5,657 bases of DNA, from NCBI GenBank assembly GCA_012522985.1, contig JAAYJJ010000012.1:1-5657 (forward strand), in the 5' to 3' direction. This stretch comes from Aliarcobacter butzleri. GTDB taxonomy: Bacteria; Campylobacterota; Campylobacteria; Campylobacterales; Arcobacteraceae. The translations under genes and the position numbers were made by a program. The notes under the pieces were generated by a model. It did no database searches. It was not told the origin of the DNA and saw nothing but the letters and a program-made list of their open reading frames with translations. Of this stretch, positions 1 to 5,112 are shown one piece after another (position 1 is the first letter of the stretch; each line of letters starts with the position of its first letter).

Positions 1-310
1 AGTTACTGTTTTTTGAATAAACAAGCATCAATATCCCTTTACCTAAAAAAACAGATCTATCATACTCTAGTTTTAGTTTGTTTATAAACTCTTTATCACC
101 AAAAAAAAGTGTAACTTTATCACTATGTTTTAGTTGCTCGGCAACTTGTTGCATATTACCAAAGATTGAATTTACTTTGATATTACTCTCTTTTTCAAAA
201 ACTAAAGCTAGATCCATAATAGGTCTTTTATATCCAGCACCACCTGCTATATAGATCTCACTTGCGAATAGATTAATCCCTAGTAATAGTATAATATATA
301 ATATTTTCAT
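1..310 (-). CDS. Divergent ModA-like periplasmic substrate-binding protein (partial, C-terminus beyond window)
   Basis: The first 103 codons of a gene running off the left edge. Residues 1-16 form a signal peptide (MK, a hydrophobic run, then LFA before SE), so the product should be periplasmic. The mature start EIYIAGGAGYKRPIMDLA aligns in layout with the ModA N-terminus, and SIFGNMQQVAEQL (48-60) sits where ModA has its second ligand loop. It is therefore probably a type II solute-binding protein of the molybdate/tungstate class, paralogous to the gene just upstream. Unlike ModA it has Gly/Ala where the oxyanion-contacting serines usually lie, so its ligand is uncertain. The ATG overlaps the modA stop codon by one base (TGATG), and a GGAG lies 7 bases before the start inside modA, implying coupled translation in the same operon. 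The ModA-like assignment is fairly secure; molybdate as ligand is inference. Confidence 0.8.
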   Translation of the reverse strand, partial: MKILYIILLLGINLFASEIYIAGGAGYKRPIMDLALVFEKESNIKVNSIFGNMQQVAEQLKHSDKVTLFFGDKEFINKLKLEYDRSVFLGKGILMLVYSKNSN

Positions 311-1044
311 CACTCTACTCCAAATCCATATTTAGCAAATATCTCTTTTGCATCACTAGATGTAATAAAATCTGCTAGTTTTTGTGCATTACTGTTATCT
401 TTTGCATATTTTGTCAATACAAATGATTGATTCATAGGGCTATGTTTTGAGCTATCTATTATCATATATTCATCCCCACTATGAGTTTGTTTAATAAGTG
501 AAAAAGCCACTAAGCCAAGTTCAGCGGCACCGCTATCTACAAACTGTACACTTTGAGCAATATTATCTCCTTGAACTATCTTAGATGACAATTCATCAAA
601 AAAGCCATAATTTTTTAGTATCTCTACAGCTGCTGCACCATAAGGAGCTAGTTTTGGATTGGCTATAGAGATCTTTTTAACCTTTTGGTTTTTTAGAGCT
701 TCTATACCATCTTTTAACAACTCTTTATCTTTTGAATAAAGAGCAACTACACCCTTTGCATAAACTATTGGACTACTTATAGCATCACCATTATCTACAA
801 TAGTTTGAGGATATTTACTATCAGCAGCCATAAAAATATCATATTTAAAACCATTTTGAAACTGAGCATAAGCCTTGCCTGTAGCACTAAAATAGACATC
901 TATCTCTACACCACTGTTTTTATTTTTAAACTCTTGCAAAATCTCTTCCATAGCTAGTTTTGTACTTGAAGCAGCAAAAAGTGTAACTTTTTGCCCAAAA
1001 GCAAAACTACTTATTAAACAAAGAACTAAAATTAACTTTTTCAT
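310..1044 (-). CDS. modA: Molybdate ABC transporter periplasmic binding protein ModA
   Basis: 244 residues, a usual length for ModA. It captures molybdate (and usually tungstate) in the periplasm and delivers it to a ModB permease / ModC ATPase, neither of which is in the window. Residues 1-17 are a Sec signal peptide (MKK, hydrophobic core, AFG before Q18). Family motifs appear in order: AASS at 24-27 (first oxyanion serine loop), YFSATGK at 51-57 (second serine loop), YDIFMAADSKYP at 68-79, NPKLAPYGAAAVE at 129-141, and GDNIAQSVQFVDSGAAELG at 159-177. The ATG follows an AAGGAG at 1052-1057 that overlaps the modE stop codon, so translation is probably coupled to modE, 11 bp upstream. It ends in TGA, sharing one base with the next ATG. 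Confident family assignment; molybdate is supported by the adjacent modE, but tungstate preference cannot be excluded. Confidence 0.95.
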   Translation of the reverse strand: MKKLILVLCLISSFAFGQKVTLFAASSTKLAMEEILQEFKNKNSGVEIDVYFSATGKAYAQFQNGFKYDIFMAADSKYPQTIVDNGDAISSPIVYAKGVVALYSKDKELLKDGIEALKNQKVKKISIANPKLAPYGAAAVEILKNYGFFDELSSKIVQGDNIAQSVQFVDSGAAELGLVAFSLIKQTHSGDEYMIIDSSKHSPMNQSFVLTKYAKDNSNAQKLADFITSSDAKEIFAKYGFGVE

Positions 1045-1055
1045 AAAATCTCTCC

Positions 1056-1838
1056 TTATATTCCTATCATAATAGAACTTGATTTTACTATGGCTAATAC
1101 CTTATCACCATACTCTATATCAAGCTCATTAAATGAATCTAGTGTAATATTTGATACTATCCTATCATCACCAACTGCTACTATTATCTCACTATTTACT
1201 TTACCCTCTGTTAGATGGATAATTTCACCTATAAATTTATTTCTAGCACTAATTTTTAGTTCTAAATCTTTAGATATTAGTACTACATTTGCTTTAAATA
1301 TAGCTACTGCACTCATACCTATTTTTAGATTTAAGTTTTCTATACTTTCGCATGTTATTGTTGCTGTTATAATGTTGTTACTTTTTGTTCTTAGATAAAC
1401 TTCACTATTAACCGCACCTTTTTTAATCTCTATAATGGTACCGCTTATTTGATTTCTTGCACTTAGAGTCATACTAATCCTCTCTATTGTTTGTAGATTA
1501 TTTATCGCACCTTCTCCTAAGGCTTCATTTAAGGTTGTTAAAAACTGATTATATTTAGATTGTATAATCTTATAGTTTTTTACTACCTCTTTACCATAGC
1601 TACTTAAAACACTTCCGCCTCCACTTTGTCCTCCCGTTGATGAGATTACAAGTGGTTGATTACTTAGATTATTCATAGCATCTATAGCATCCCATGCAGC
1701 TTTATAGCTAATAGGAACCTCTTTAGCTGCTTTGGATAAAGATCCATGTATATCTATTAGTTCTAGAAGTTTTATTCTTTTATCTATAAGAAAAGTTTTA
1801 TCTCCGCTATCTAAACTAAAGATACTTTTAACTTGCAC
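1056..1838 (-). CDS. modE: Molybdate-responsive transcriptional regulator ModE (HTH plus two TOBE/Mop domains)
   Basis: 260 residues, the length of full two-part ModE proteins. The N-terminal part (about 18-110) is a LysR-like winged helix-turn-helix: GSLSKAAKEVPISYKAAWD at 32-50 is the HTH, followed by the glycine-rich wing GGQSGGGSVLSSYG at 69-82, typical of ModE. Two TOBE (Mop) domains follow at about 122-189 and 194-259. Each opens with SARN (126-129 and 197-200) and carries the K-G-x-VNSE signature (GAVNSEV at 141-147, GKVNSEI at 212-218), the family's molybdate-binding module. In the family, molybdate-loaded dimers bind DNA and usually repress the transporter genes. Translation starts at GTG, preceded after 3 bases by a strong AGGAGGAG. 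It heads the operon modE-modA-modA-like, and a ModE-type operator lies just upstream, so autorepression is likely. Confidence 0.95.
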   Translation of the reverse strand: MQVKSIFSLDSGDKTFLIDKRIKLLELIDIHGSLSKAAKEVPISYKAAWDAIDAMNNLSNQPLVISSTGGQSGGGSVLSSYGKEVVKNYKIIQSKYNQFLTTLNEALGEGAINNLQTIERISMTLSARNQISGTIIEIKKGAVNSEVYLRTKSNNIITATITCESIENLNLKIGMSAVAIFKANVVLISKDLELKISARNKFIGEIIHLTEGKVNSEIIVAVGDDRIVSNITLDSFNELDIEYGDKVLAIVKSSSIMIGI

Positions 1839-1841
1839 TAT

Positions 1842-1849
1842 CTCCTCCT
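1842..1849 (-). promoter_or_regulatory. Strong ribosome binding site of modE
   Basis: On the minus strand AGGAGGAG precedes the GTG by three bases (five bases from the AGGAGG core). It is the best Shine-Dalgarno match in the window and supports the GTG at 1838 as the true start. Confidence 0.85.
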
Positions 1850-1868
1850 ATATAAAATATCTAAGGAA

Positions 1869-1874
1869 ATTGTA
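1869..1874 (-). promoter_or_regulatory. Candidate -10 box of the mod operon promoter
   Basis: TACAAT read on the minus strand, about 30 bases before the modE start, would give a leader of roughly 24 bases containing the ribosome binding site. It abuts the proposed ModE operator. An alternative -10 (TATAAA at 1892-1897) lies within the operator. Either way operator and promoter overlap, which suits repression. The exact transcription start cannot be decided by eye. Confidence 0.45.
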
Positions 1875-1902
1875 TCGTTATATACCTTAAGTTTATAGCG
1901 GT
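1874..1902. promoter_or_regulatory. ModE-type operator upstream of modE
   Basis: The left half ATCGTTATATA (1874-1884) and the right half TTTATAGCGGT (1892-1902, which is ACCGCTATAAA on the other strand) form an inverted repeat around the 7-base spacer CCTTAAG. The known E. coli ModE site is ATCGCTATATA, a 6-base spacer, then TATATAACGAT. The left half differs from its ideal at one position (T for C, a variant that also occurs in the E. coli right half) and the right half at two. The position directly upstream of modE, overlapping the likely promoter, supports the call. The match is seen in the sequence; binding is inferred. Confidence 0.8.
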
Positions 1903-1945
1903 ATTTTTAAGATTTTGTAGTTTTTATAAGATTTTTGTAAAATTG

Positions 1946-2710
1946 TTAGACTTTTATATGCCACGGTTCATATATAACTCCATCTTCATTGCCAACTTTA
2001 TATCTTAGCTCAATATAGCCAAGCTCTATCATAAGTTGAAACTCTTGTGTTTTTGAAAATTCATTTGAGAAGTTTTTAGCTCCAAAACCTTTTTTACCTA
2101 CATCAAAATCTGAAATTGAGTGATATGAATAAGCTGGAGGTGCAATGGATTTGGATGCTAAAGAGATATTATAATCAACTGATAATATTTTATTTAAGTA
2201 TAAGCTAAATTGTTTAACAACACTTCTTACACCTGAAGTTAATATAATAGTATCACCAATATCTTCTATAATCTTATTATAAAGTTCTAATGGTTTGCCT
2301 TTAAATACATAATGCCCTGAATATGGAACTTTGTATATATCTTTTTTGGATATAGTATCTGTTATTTTTTCACAAGTTTTAGAACCATAAAATCCAAATT
2401 TTACTGGGTTGGTATAAAATATTGCTTCCATATACTCTTTTTCTTCTTTACTAAAAGCACCAATAGTAGCTACATTTCTTGCTATATATAAAGCCTCATC
2501 AAATGAAATAATATTAAAATTACCAAATCCTACATATTTTAAGATTGCTGATAATCTATTTTGAAGAGCCAAAAACATTTGTAACTCATCTTTACTAATA
2601 AATAGATCTTTTTGAAACTCTTTTGGACTATATGCTAAAAGTTCCATTTGTGAGCCAACAATCAAACCAGTACCCAAAGATACTGTTTTTAAAAAATCCC
2701 TTCTTTGCAT
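1946..2710 (-). CDS. Tat-exported M15-family (VanY-like) peptidoglycan carboxypeptidase
   Basis: 254 residues. The N-terminus carries a twin-arginine signal (RRDFLK at 3-8, then a modest hydrophobic stretch ending near LLA at 24-26), so the protein is probably exported folded by Tat to the periplasm. The C-terminal half has the M15 zinc peptidase layout: SGVRS at 159-163 (substrate-binding arginine region), HSISDFD at 197-203 (family pattern H-x-x-G-x-x-D, with Ser in place of Gly), and EPWH at 248-251. H197, D203 and H251 would be the zinc ligands and E248 the catalytic base. Family members trim D-Ala or related residues from peptidoglycan stem peptides. The region 30-150 resembles nothing I recognise. 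It is third in the moaC cluster, three bases after the DUF493 stop, and has no clear ribosome binding site, so it probably depends on upstream translation. The exact bond cleaved is unknown. Confidence 0.78.
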   Translation of the reverse strand: MQRRDFLKTVSLGTGLIVGSQMELLAYSPKEFQKDLFISKDELQMFLALQNRLSAILKYVGFGNFNIISFDEALYIARNVATIGAFSKEEKEYMEAIFYTNPVKFGFYGSKTCEKITDTISKKDIYKVPYSGHYVFKGKPLELYNKIIEDIGDTIILTSGVRSVVKQFSLYLNKILSVDYNISLASKSIAPPAYSYHSISDFDVGKKGFGAKNFSNEFSKTQEFQLMIELGYIELRYKVGNEDGVIYEPWHIKV

Positions 2711-2713
2711 ATA

Positions 2714-2977
2714 CTATAATACCATTTTAATATTTTTATGCTCTTTTAAAAGTCTAAAAAGCTCATATCTCTCATCTTCATTATGCACTAAAAGTTCAAC
2801 AATAAAACTCTCATATTTACCACTTTTGCTTTTATTTGATTTTGTTAGCTTATACTCTTTTTTAATACACTCTTTTATAGCTTCAAGTGCTTCTTGCTTC
2901 GAACAAGCTATAAGCCTATATTCCCATGAACATGGATAGTTTAACTCTAATTTTTGATTAGATACATTATTTATCAT
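2714..2977 (-). CDS. DUF493 (YbeD/HP0495-like) small protein
   Basis: 87 residues, the usual size of this widespread family, which has a ferredoxin-like/ACT-like alpha-beta fold and no firmly established biochemical role. Matching features are the opening L-x-Y-P-C-x-W-E-Y (residues 12-20) and the end HKNIKMVL, with an alternating strand-helix pattern between. In other bacteria family members often sit near lipoate genes, and a regulatory role has been suggested; here the neighbour is moaC. Its ATG overlaps the moaC stop in ATGA, so it is translationally coupled to moaC, and the M15 gene begins three bases after its TAG. Family recognition is by eye and function is not assigned. Confidence 0.75.
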   Translation of the reverse strand: MINNVSNQKLELNYPCSWEYRLIACSKQEALEAIKECIKKEYKLTKSNKSKSGKYESFIVELLVHNEDERYELFRLLKEHKNIKMVL

Positions 2978-3444
2978 CTGCTAAAATCTCCACTTTTACC
3001 GCCACTTTTACTAAGAAGTTTAATATCGCTTATTACCATAGATTTATCTATAGCCTTTGCCATATCATAAATAGTCAAAAGCCCTATACTAACTCCTGTT
3101 AAAGCCTCCATTTCTACCCCAGTTTTGCCATCTAGTTTTACGCTTAAGCTTAGTTCAAAGCCTGGTAAAGTATCGATTTGTTTAATATCACAATCTATCC
3201 CACTTAAAAGTAAAGGATGGCACATAGGTATAAGATCACTTGTCTTTTTTGCTCCCATAATAGCTGCAATTACAGCAGTTTGTATAACAGGTCCTTTTTT
3301 TGTAGTTTGTGATACTATTGCATTATAAGCATCTTTGCTCATAGCTATTTGCCCACTTGCTACAGCTACTCTTGTAGTTGGAGTTTTATCACCAACATCT
3401 ACCATTTTAGGCCTATGATTTTTATCTAAATGAGTTAATTCCAC
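2974..3444 (-). CDS. moaC: Cyclic pyranopterin monophosphate synthase MoaC
   Basis: 156 residues, normal for MoaC. Together with MoaA it converts GTP to cyclic pyranopterin monophosphate, the first step of molybdenum cofactor synthesis, in the cytoplasm. The catalytic and binding positions are all present, each one residue earlier than in E. coli numbering: [10 protein letters not shown] at 11-20, K50 in KKGPV, H76 in LIPMCHPL (71-78), E111 and E113 in [11 protein letters not shown] (107-117), D127 and K130 in TIYDMAKA (124-131), and the C-terminal KSGGKSGDF (146-154) with K146. The start is GTG at 3442-3444, with TAAGG seven bases upstream. An extended -10 promoter precedes it. It leads an apparent operon moaC-DUF493-M15. 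It is one gene away from the mod operon, in keeping with a molybdenum theme. Confidence 0.96.
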   Translation of the reverse strand: MELTHLDKNHRPKMVDVGDKTPTTRVAVASGQIAMSKDAYNAIVSQTTKKGPVIQTAVIAAIMGAKKTSDLIPMCHPLLLSGIDCDIKQIDTLPGFELSLSVKLDGKTGVEMEALTGVSIGLLTIYDMAKAIDKSMVISDIKLLSKSGGKSGDFSR

Positions 3445-3469
3445 ACTATAACCTTAAGTTTTTTGATAT

Positions 3470-3478
3470 ATTATATCA
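3470..3478 (-). promoter_or_regulatory. Extended -10 promoter of moaC
   Basis: TGATATAAT on the minus strand is a perfect extended -10 (TG, one base, TATAAT), the main sigma-70 promoter element in Campylobacterota. The predicted transcription start near 3463 gives a leader of about 19 bases. It overlaps a 15-base palindrome (3464-3478, arms of 7) which may be an operator or only an AT-rich coincidence. Confidence 0.65.
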
Positions 3479-3526
3479 TAAATTTTTTAATCTACACATC
3501 CCTTAATCAGTTTTTTATATTTATTA

Positions 3527-3535
3527 TGGTATAGT
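3527..3535 (+). promoter_or_regulatory. Extended -10 promoter of rpsU
   Basis: TGGTATAGT is an extended -10 with one mismatch to TATAAT. The predicted start near 3542 leaves a leader of about 30 bases before the rpsU ATG. It is divergent from the moaC promoter, about 50 bp away. Confidence 0.6.
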
Positions 3536-3555
3536 TTCATCTAAATTTTAAAAGA

Positions 3556-3566
3556 AAGTGGGTGAT
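3556..3566 (+). promoter_or_regulatory. Atypical ribosome binding site of rpsU
   Basis: AAGTGGGTGAT precedes the ATG by five bases. Compared with the full complement of the 16S tail (AAGGAGGTGAT) it matches 9 of 11 positions, but the usual GGAG core is interrupted and pairing leans on the downstream GGTGAT part. Confidence 0.5.
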
Positions 3567-3571
3567 TTTAT

Positions 3572-3784
3572 ATGCCAGGCATCAGAGTCAAAGAAACAGA
3601 ATCTTTCGATGAAGCTTATAGAAGATTTAAAAAGCAATGTGATAGAAGTCTAATCGTTACTGAAACTAGAGCAAGAAGATATTTCGAGCCTATGACAGAA
3701 AAGAGAAAAAAACAGAAAATCAATGCTAGAAAAAAACTTCTTAAAAAGCTTTATATGCTAAGAAGATATGAATCAAGACTGTAA
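3572..3784 (+). CDS. rpsU: 30S ribosomal protein bS21
   Basis: 70 residues, highly basic, a full-length bS21. This protein sits on the 30S platform near the 3' end of 16S rRNA and helps mRNA binding during initiation. Recognisable segments are the N-terminal [20 protein letters not shown], the central basic [18 protein letters not shown], and the C-terminal [14 protein letters not shown], a form I associate with Campylobacterota. The ATG at 3572 is the only sensible start. The gene stands alone, with its own promoter upstream and a strong terminator 20 bases after the stop. The flanking genes on both sides are on the opposite strand. Confidence 0.97.
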   Translation: MPGIRVKETESFDEAYRRFKKQCDRSLIVTETRARRYFEPMTEKRKKQKINARKKLLKKLYMLRRYESRL

Positions 3785-3804
3785 GTTTTTGCATATTGAT
3801 CCAT

Positions 3805-3838
3805 AAAAGGGGATAGAGTTTTTGCTCTATCCCCTTTT
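3805..3838. terminator. Intrinsic terminator shared by rpsU and the convergent AraC-family gene
   Basis: A perfect 14-bp stem (left arm AAAAGGGGATAGAG at 3805-3818, right arm CTCTATCCCCTTTT at 3825-3838) with a 6-base loop. The arms supply four or more U residues in either direction, so it can serve rpsU on the plus strand and, seven bases after its stop codon, the AraC-family gene on the minus strand. Confidence 0.93.
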
Positions 3839-3844
3839 TATTTT

Positions 3845-4717
3845 CTAATACTCAATAGGAACAAAAAAACTCATTTCAAATTTTTTATCTTCTGATAAAA
3901 AGTGGTTTTTATGATATAGACTATAAGATGGTTTTACTGTTGTTTCATATCCACTATTTGGTAACCACTCATGATATACCCAATGAATAAATTTCAAAAC
4001 ATCACCATAAACACCATTGATATCAAATCTAGCATAAACTCCACCTGAAATAGTAAATCTAGGTAAACGATTATTTGCACCAACTGGCTCATCTGTTACT
4101 ATACAAGCTACATATTGGCAAGAATTTGCTGGTGTTATGGTAGGATTATCATGATAAAGAGCTATTTGTTGATAGTTTTTAAGATTATGCCCTTCAGTCC
4201 ATGTATAGAGTTTTTGCCAAATATCTTTGACATTATCATCATATCCTTGATTTCTTATATAATAAGCCTTCATTTGAGGCATTTTTACTATCTTTGGCTC
4301 AAAAGAACTAAAATCAATAAATTTATCATTTACAGCATGGGCTTCTTTTAAGATCTTGTTTGAGTAGATTTTATAGCCACCATTTCTCCACTCCTTTGGA
4401 GTCATAGAAAATCTCTCTTTAAAGACTTTGATAAATGATGTCTGTGAACCATAACCACACGACATAGCAATATCACTTATTGTTGAATATTTATTTGTTA
4501 TAAGTAGATTTGAGGCTTTTTGTAATCTTATTGATTTAATTGTTTCATAAATATTTCTATAAAATATCTCCTTAAAAACTCTATGCATATGAAACTTACT
4601 AATATTTAAATCATAACTAAGCTCTTCAAGATCTATATCTATATCTATATGTGTATAGATATAAAACATTATATCATTTGCTATTTTGGTTCTTTTATCT
4701 AGTGTATTTCTTTTCAT
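3845..4717 (-). CDS. AraC-family transcriptional regulator with C-terminal GyrI-like effector-binding domain
   Basis: 290 residues from the chosen ATG. Counting from that ATG, the N-terminal ~110 residues hold the two helix-turn-helix motifs of the AraC/XylS DNA-binding domain: LEELSYDLNISKFHMHRVFK near 30-49, then ISDIAMSCGYGSQTSF near 80-95, followed by FKERFSMTPKEWR. Residues from about 140 to the end match the GyrI-like/Rob C-terminal small-molecule-binding domain: EPKIVKMPQMKAYYIRNQG, ALYHDNPTITPANSCQYVAC, FTISGGVYARFDINGVYGD, and FEMSFFVPIE at the end. Such regulators usually bind a hydrophobic or cationic ligand and switch efflux or stress genes; the target here is unknown. A TTG six codons upstream (4735) would extend it to 296 residues, but that TTG overlaps a perfect extended -10 box whose predicted transcription start is the A of the ATG at 4717. 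I therefore prefer the ATG. There is no Shine-Dalgarno sequence for either start. Confidence 0.9.
   Translation of the reverse strand: MKRNTLDKRTKIANDIMFYIYTHIDIDIDLEELSYDLNISKFHMHRVFKEIFYRNIYETIKSIRLQKASNLLITNKYSTISDIAMSCGYGSQTSFIKVFKERFSMTPKEWRNGGYKIYSNKILKEAHAVNDKFIDFSSFEPKIVKMPQMKAYYIRNQGYDDNVKDIWQKLYTWTEGHNLKNYQQIALYHDNPTITPANSCQYVACIVTDEPVGANNRLPRFTISGGVYARFDINGVYGDVLKFIHWVYHEWLPNSGYETTVKPSYSLYHKNHFLSEDKKFEMSFFVPIEY
4640..4663. repeat. Hexamer repeat and hairpin inside the AraC-family gene
   Basis: ATCTAT occurs three times in tandem at 4631-4648, encoding an alternating Ile-Asp stretch, and a 10-bp inverted repeat (4640-4649 with 4654-4663, 4-base loop) overlaps it. It lies some 20-30 codons into the gene. 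It may be no more than AT-rich low complexity. Confidence 0.5.
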
Positions 4718-4723
4718 AAGTGT

Positions 4724-4732
4724 ATTATAGCA
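4724..4732 (-). promoter_or_regulatory. Extended -10 promoter of the AraC-family gene giving a predicted leaderless mRNA
   Basis: TGCTATAAT on the minus strand is a perfect extended -10. Six bases separate it from the A of the ATG at 4717, exactly the normal distance from -10 box to transcription start. Transcripts from here would begin at or next to the start codon. Confidence 0.6.
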
Positions 4733-4736
4733 CAAA
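4724..4736. repeat. 13-bp direct repeat, copy 1 (start-proximal to the AraC-family gene)
   Basis: ATTATAGCACAAA, identical to the copy at 4768-4780. On the minus strand it reads TTTGTGCTATAAT, an extended -10 promoter element, seven bases upstream of the AraC-family ATG. Confidence 0.85.
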
Positions 4737-4767
4737 TATAATATAAAATAAGCAATATTGGATATAA

Positions 4768-4780
4768 ATTATAGCACAAA
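4768..4780. repeat. 13-bp direct repeat, copy 2
   Basis: Second exact copy of ATTATAGCACAAA, 44 bp from the first, about four helical turns. On the minus strand it is a second extended -10 (TGCTATAAT at 4768-4776) that would give a 44-base leader. On the plus strand it lies about 40-53 bases upstream of the predicted oadG transcription start, a position where an activator could act. Confidence 0.8.
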
Positions 4781-4808
4781 AGATAAAGAATTAAAACTCT
4801 ATTTTATC

Positions 4809-4814
4809 TATAAT
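4809..4814 (+). promoter_or_regulatory. -10 box of the oadG operon
   Basis: A perfect TATAAT within TTTTATCTATAATTAC. The predicted start near 4821 leaves a 22-base leader that contains the AAGGAG ribosome binding site (4831-4836). Confidence 0.65.
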
Positions 4815-4842
4815 TACAAGTCAGCTAAAAAAGGAGCCAATT

Positions 4843-5106
4843 ATGGAAGAGATAAACTTAGTAAGTGAAGCCCTAAAGTTTATGTTTTTAGGTATGAGTG
4901 TAGTATTTGCATTTTTAGTAATGATGATATATATTCTAAAGCTTCAAGCTTGGATTATAACTAAATATTTTCATAAAGAGGAAAATGTAGTTGTTACTAA
5001 AGAGTGGCAACCAAGTAGTACTACAACAACTGCTACAAGTAGTGATAATAGTAAAATAGCTGCTATAATTGGTGCTATACAGCATCATAAAAATAATCAA
5101 AGGTAA
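4843..5106 (+). CDS. oadG: Oxaloacetate decarboxylase gamma-type subunit (OadG family)
   Basis: 87 residues, the usual small size of OadG. It anchors and assembles the membrane biotin-dependent decarboxylase complex, joining the carboxyltransferase (alpha) to the sodium-pumping beta subunit. A single transmembrane helix spans about 12-34, preceded by an acidic N-terminus (MEEINLVSEALKF). A Ser/Thr-rich linker (58-70) follows, and the conserved C-terminal tail KIAAIIGAIQHHKNN (71-85) ends the protein; family members with such His-containing tails have been reported to bind zinc. AAGGAG six bases upstream of the ATG fixes the start. It is followed after six bases by the carboxyltransferase gene, an operon arrangement expected for this complex. 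The beta subunit is not in the window. Confidence 0.88.
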   Translation: MEEINLVSEALKFMFLGMSVVFAFLVMMIYILKLQAWIITKYFHKEENVVVTKEWQPSSTTTTATSSDNSKIAAIIGAIQHHKNNQR

Positions 5107-5112
5107 ATTGAT

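Noticed and set aside
286..307. AT-rich near-repeat of TATAAT-like units before the ModA-like start region
   Set aside because: It is coding sequence for the hydrophobic signal peptide (Ile/Leu/Tyr codons) and the AT bias explains it.
988..1044. Possible lipoprotein signal in ModA (LVLC near residue 9)
   Set aside because: A lipobox needs Gly, Ala or Ser before the Cys; here it is Leu, and the Cys lies within the hydrophobic core. A standard signal peptide ending AFG fits better.
1090..1398. Open frame on the plus strand opposite modE
   Set aside because: It lies wholly within the clearly conserved modE TOBE domains on the other strand, has no ribosome binding site and encodes a non-descript hydrophobic peptide.
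3125..3328. Open frame on the plus strand opposite moaC
   Set aside because: Antisense to conserved catalytic segments of moaC; no recognisable protein features or start signals.
4115..4351. Open frame on the plus strand opposite the AraC-family gene
   Set aside because: Lies opposite the conserved GyrI-like domain and looks like a chance AT-rich hydrophobic frame.
4718..4735. TTG start adding six residues to the AraC-family regulator
   Set aside because: The extension overlaps a perfect extended -10 promoter element and has no ribosome binding site; the ATG at 4717 fits the predicted transcription start.
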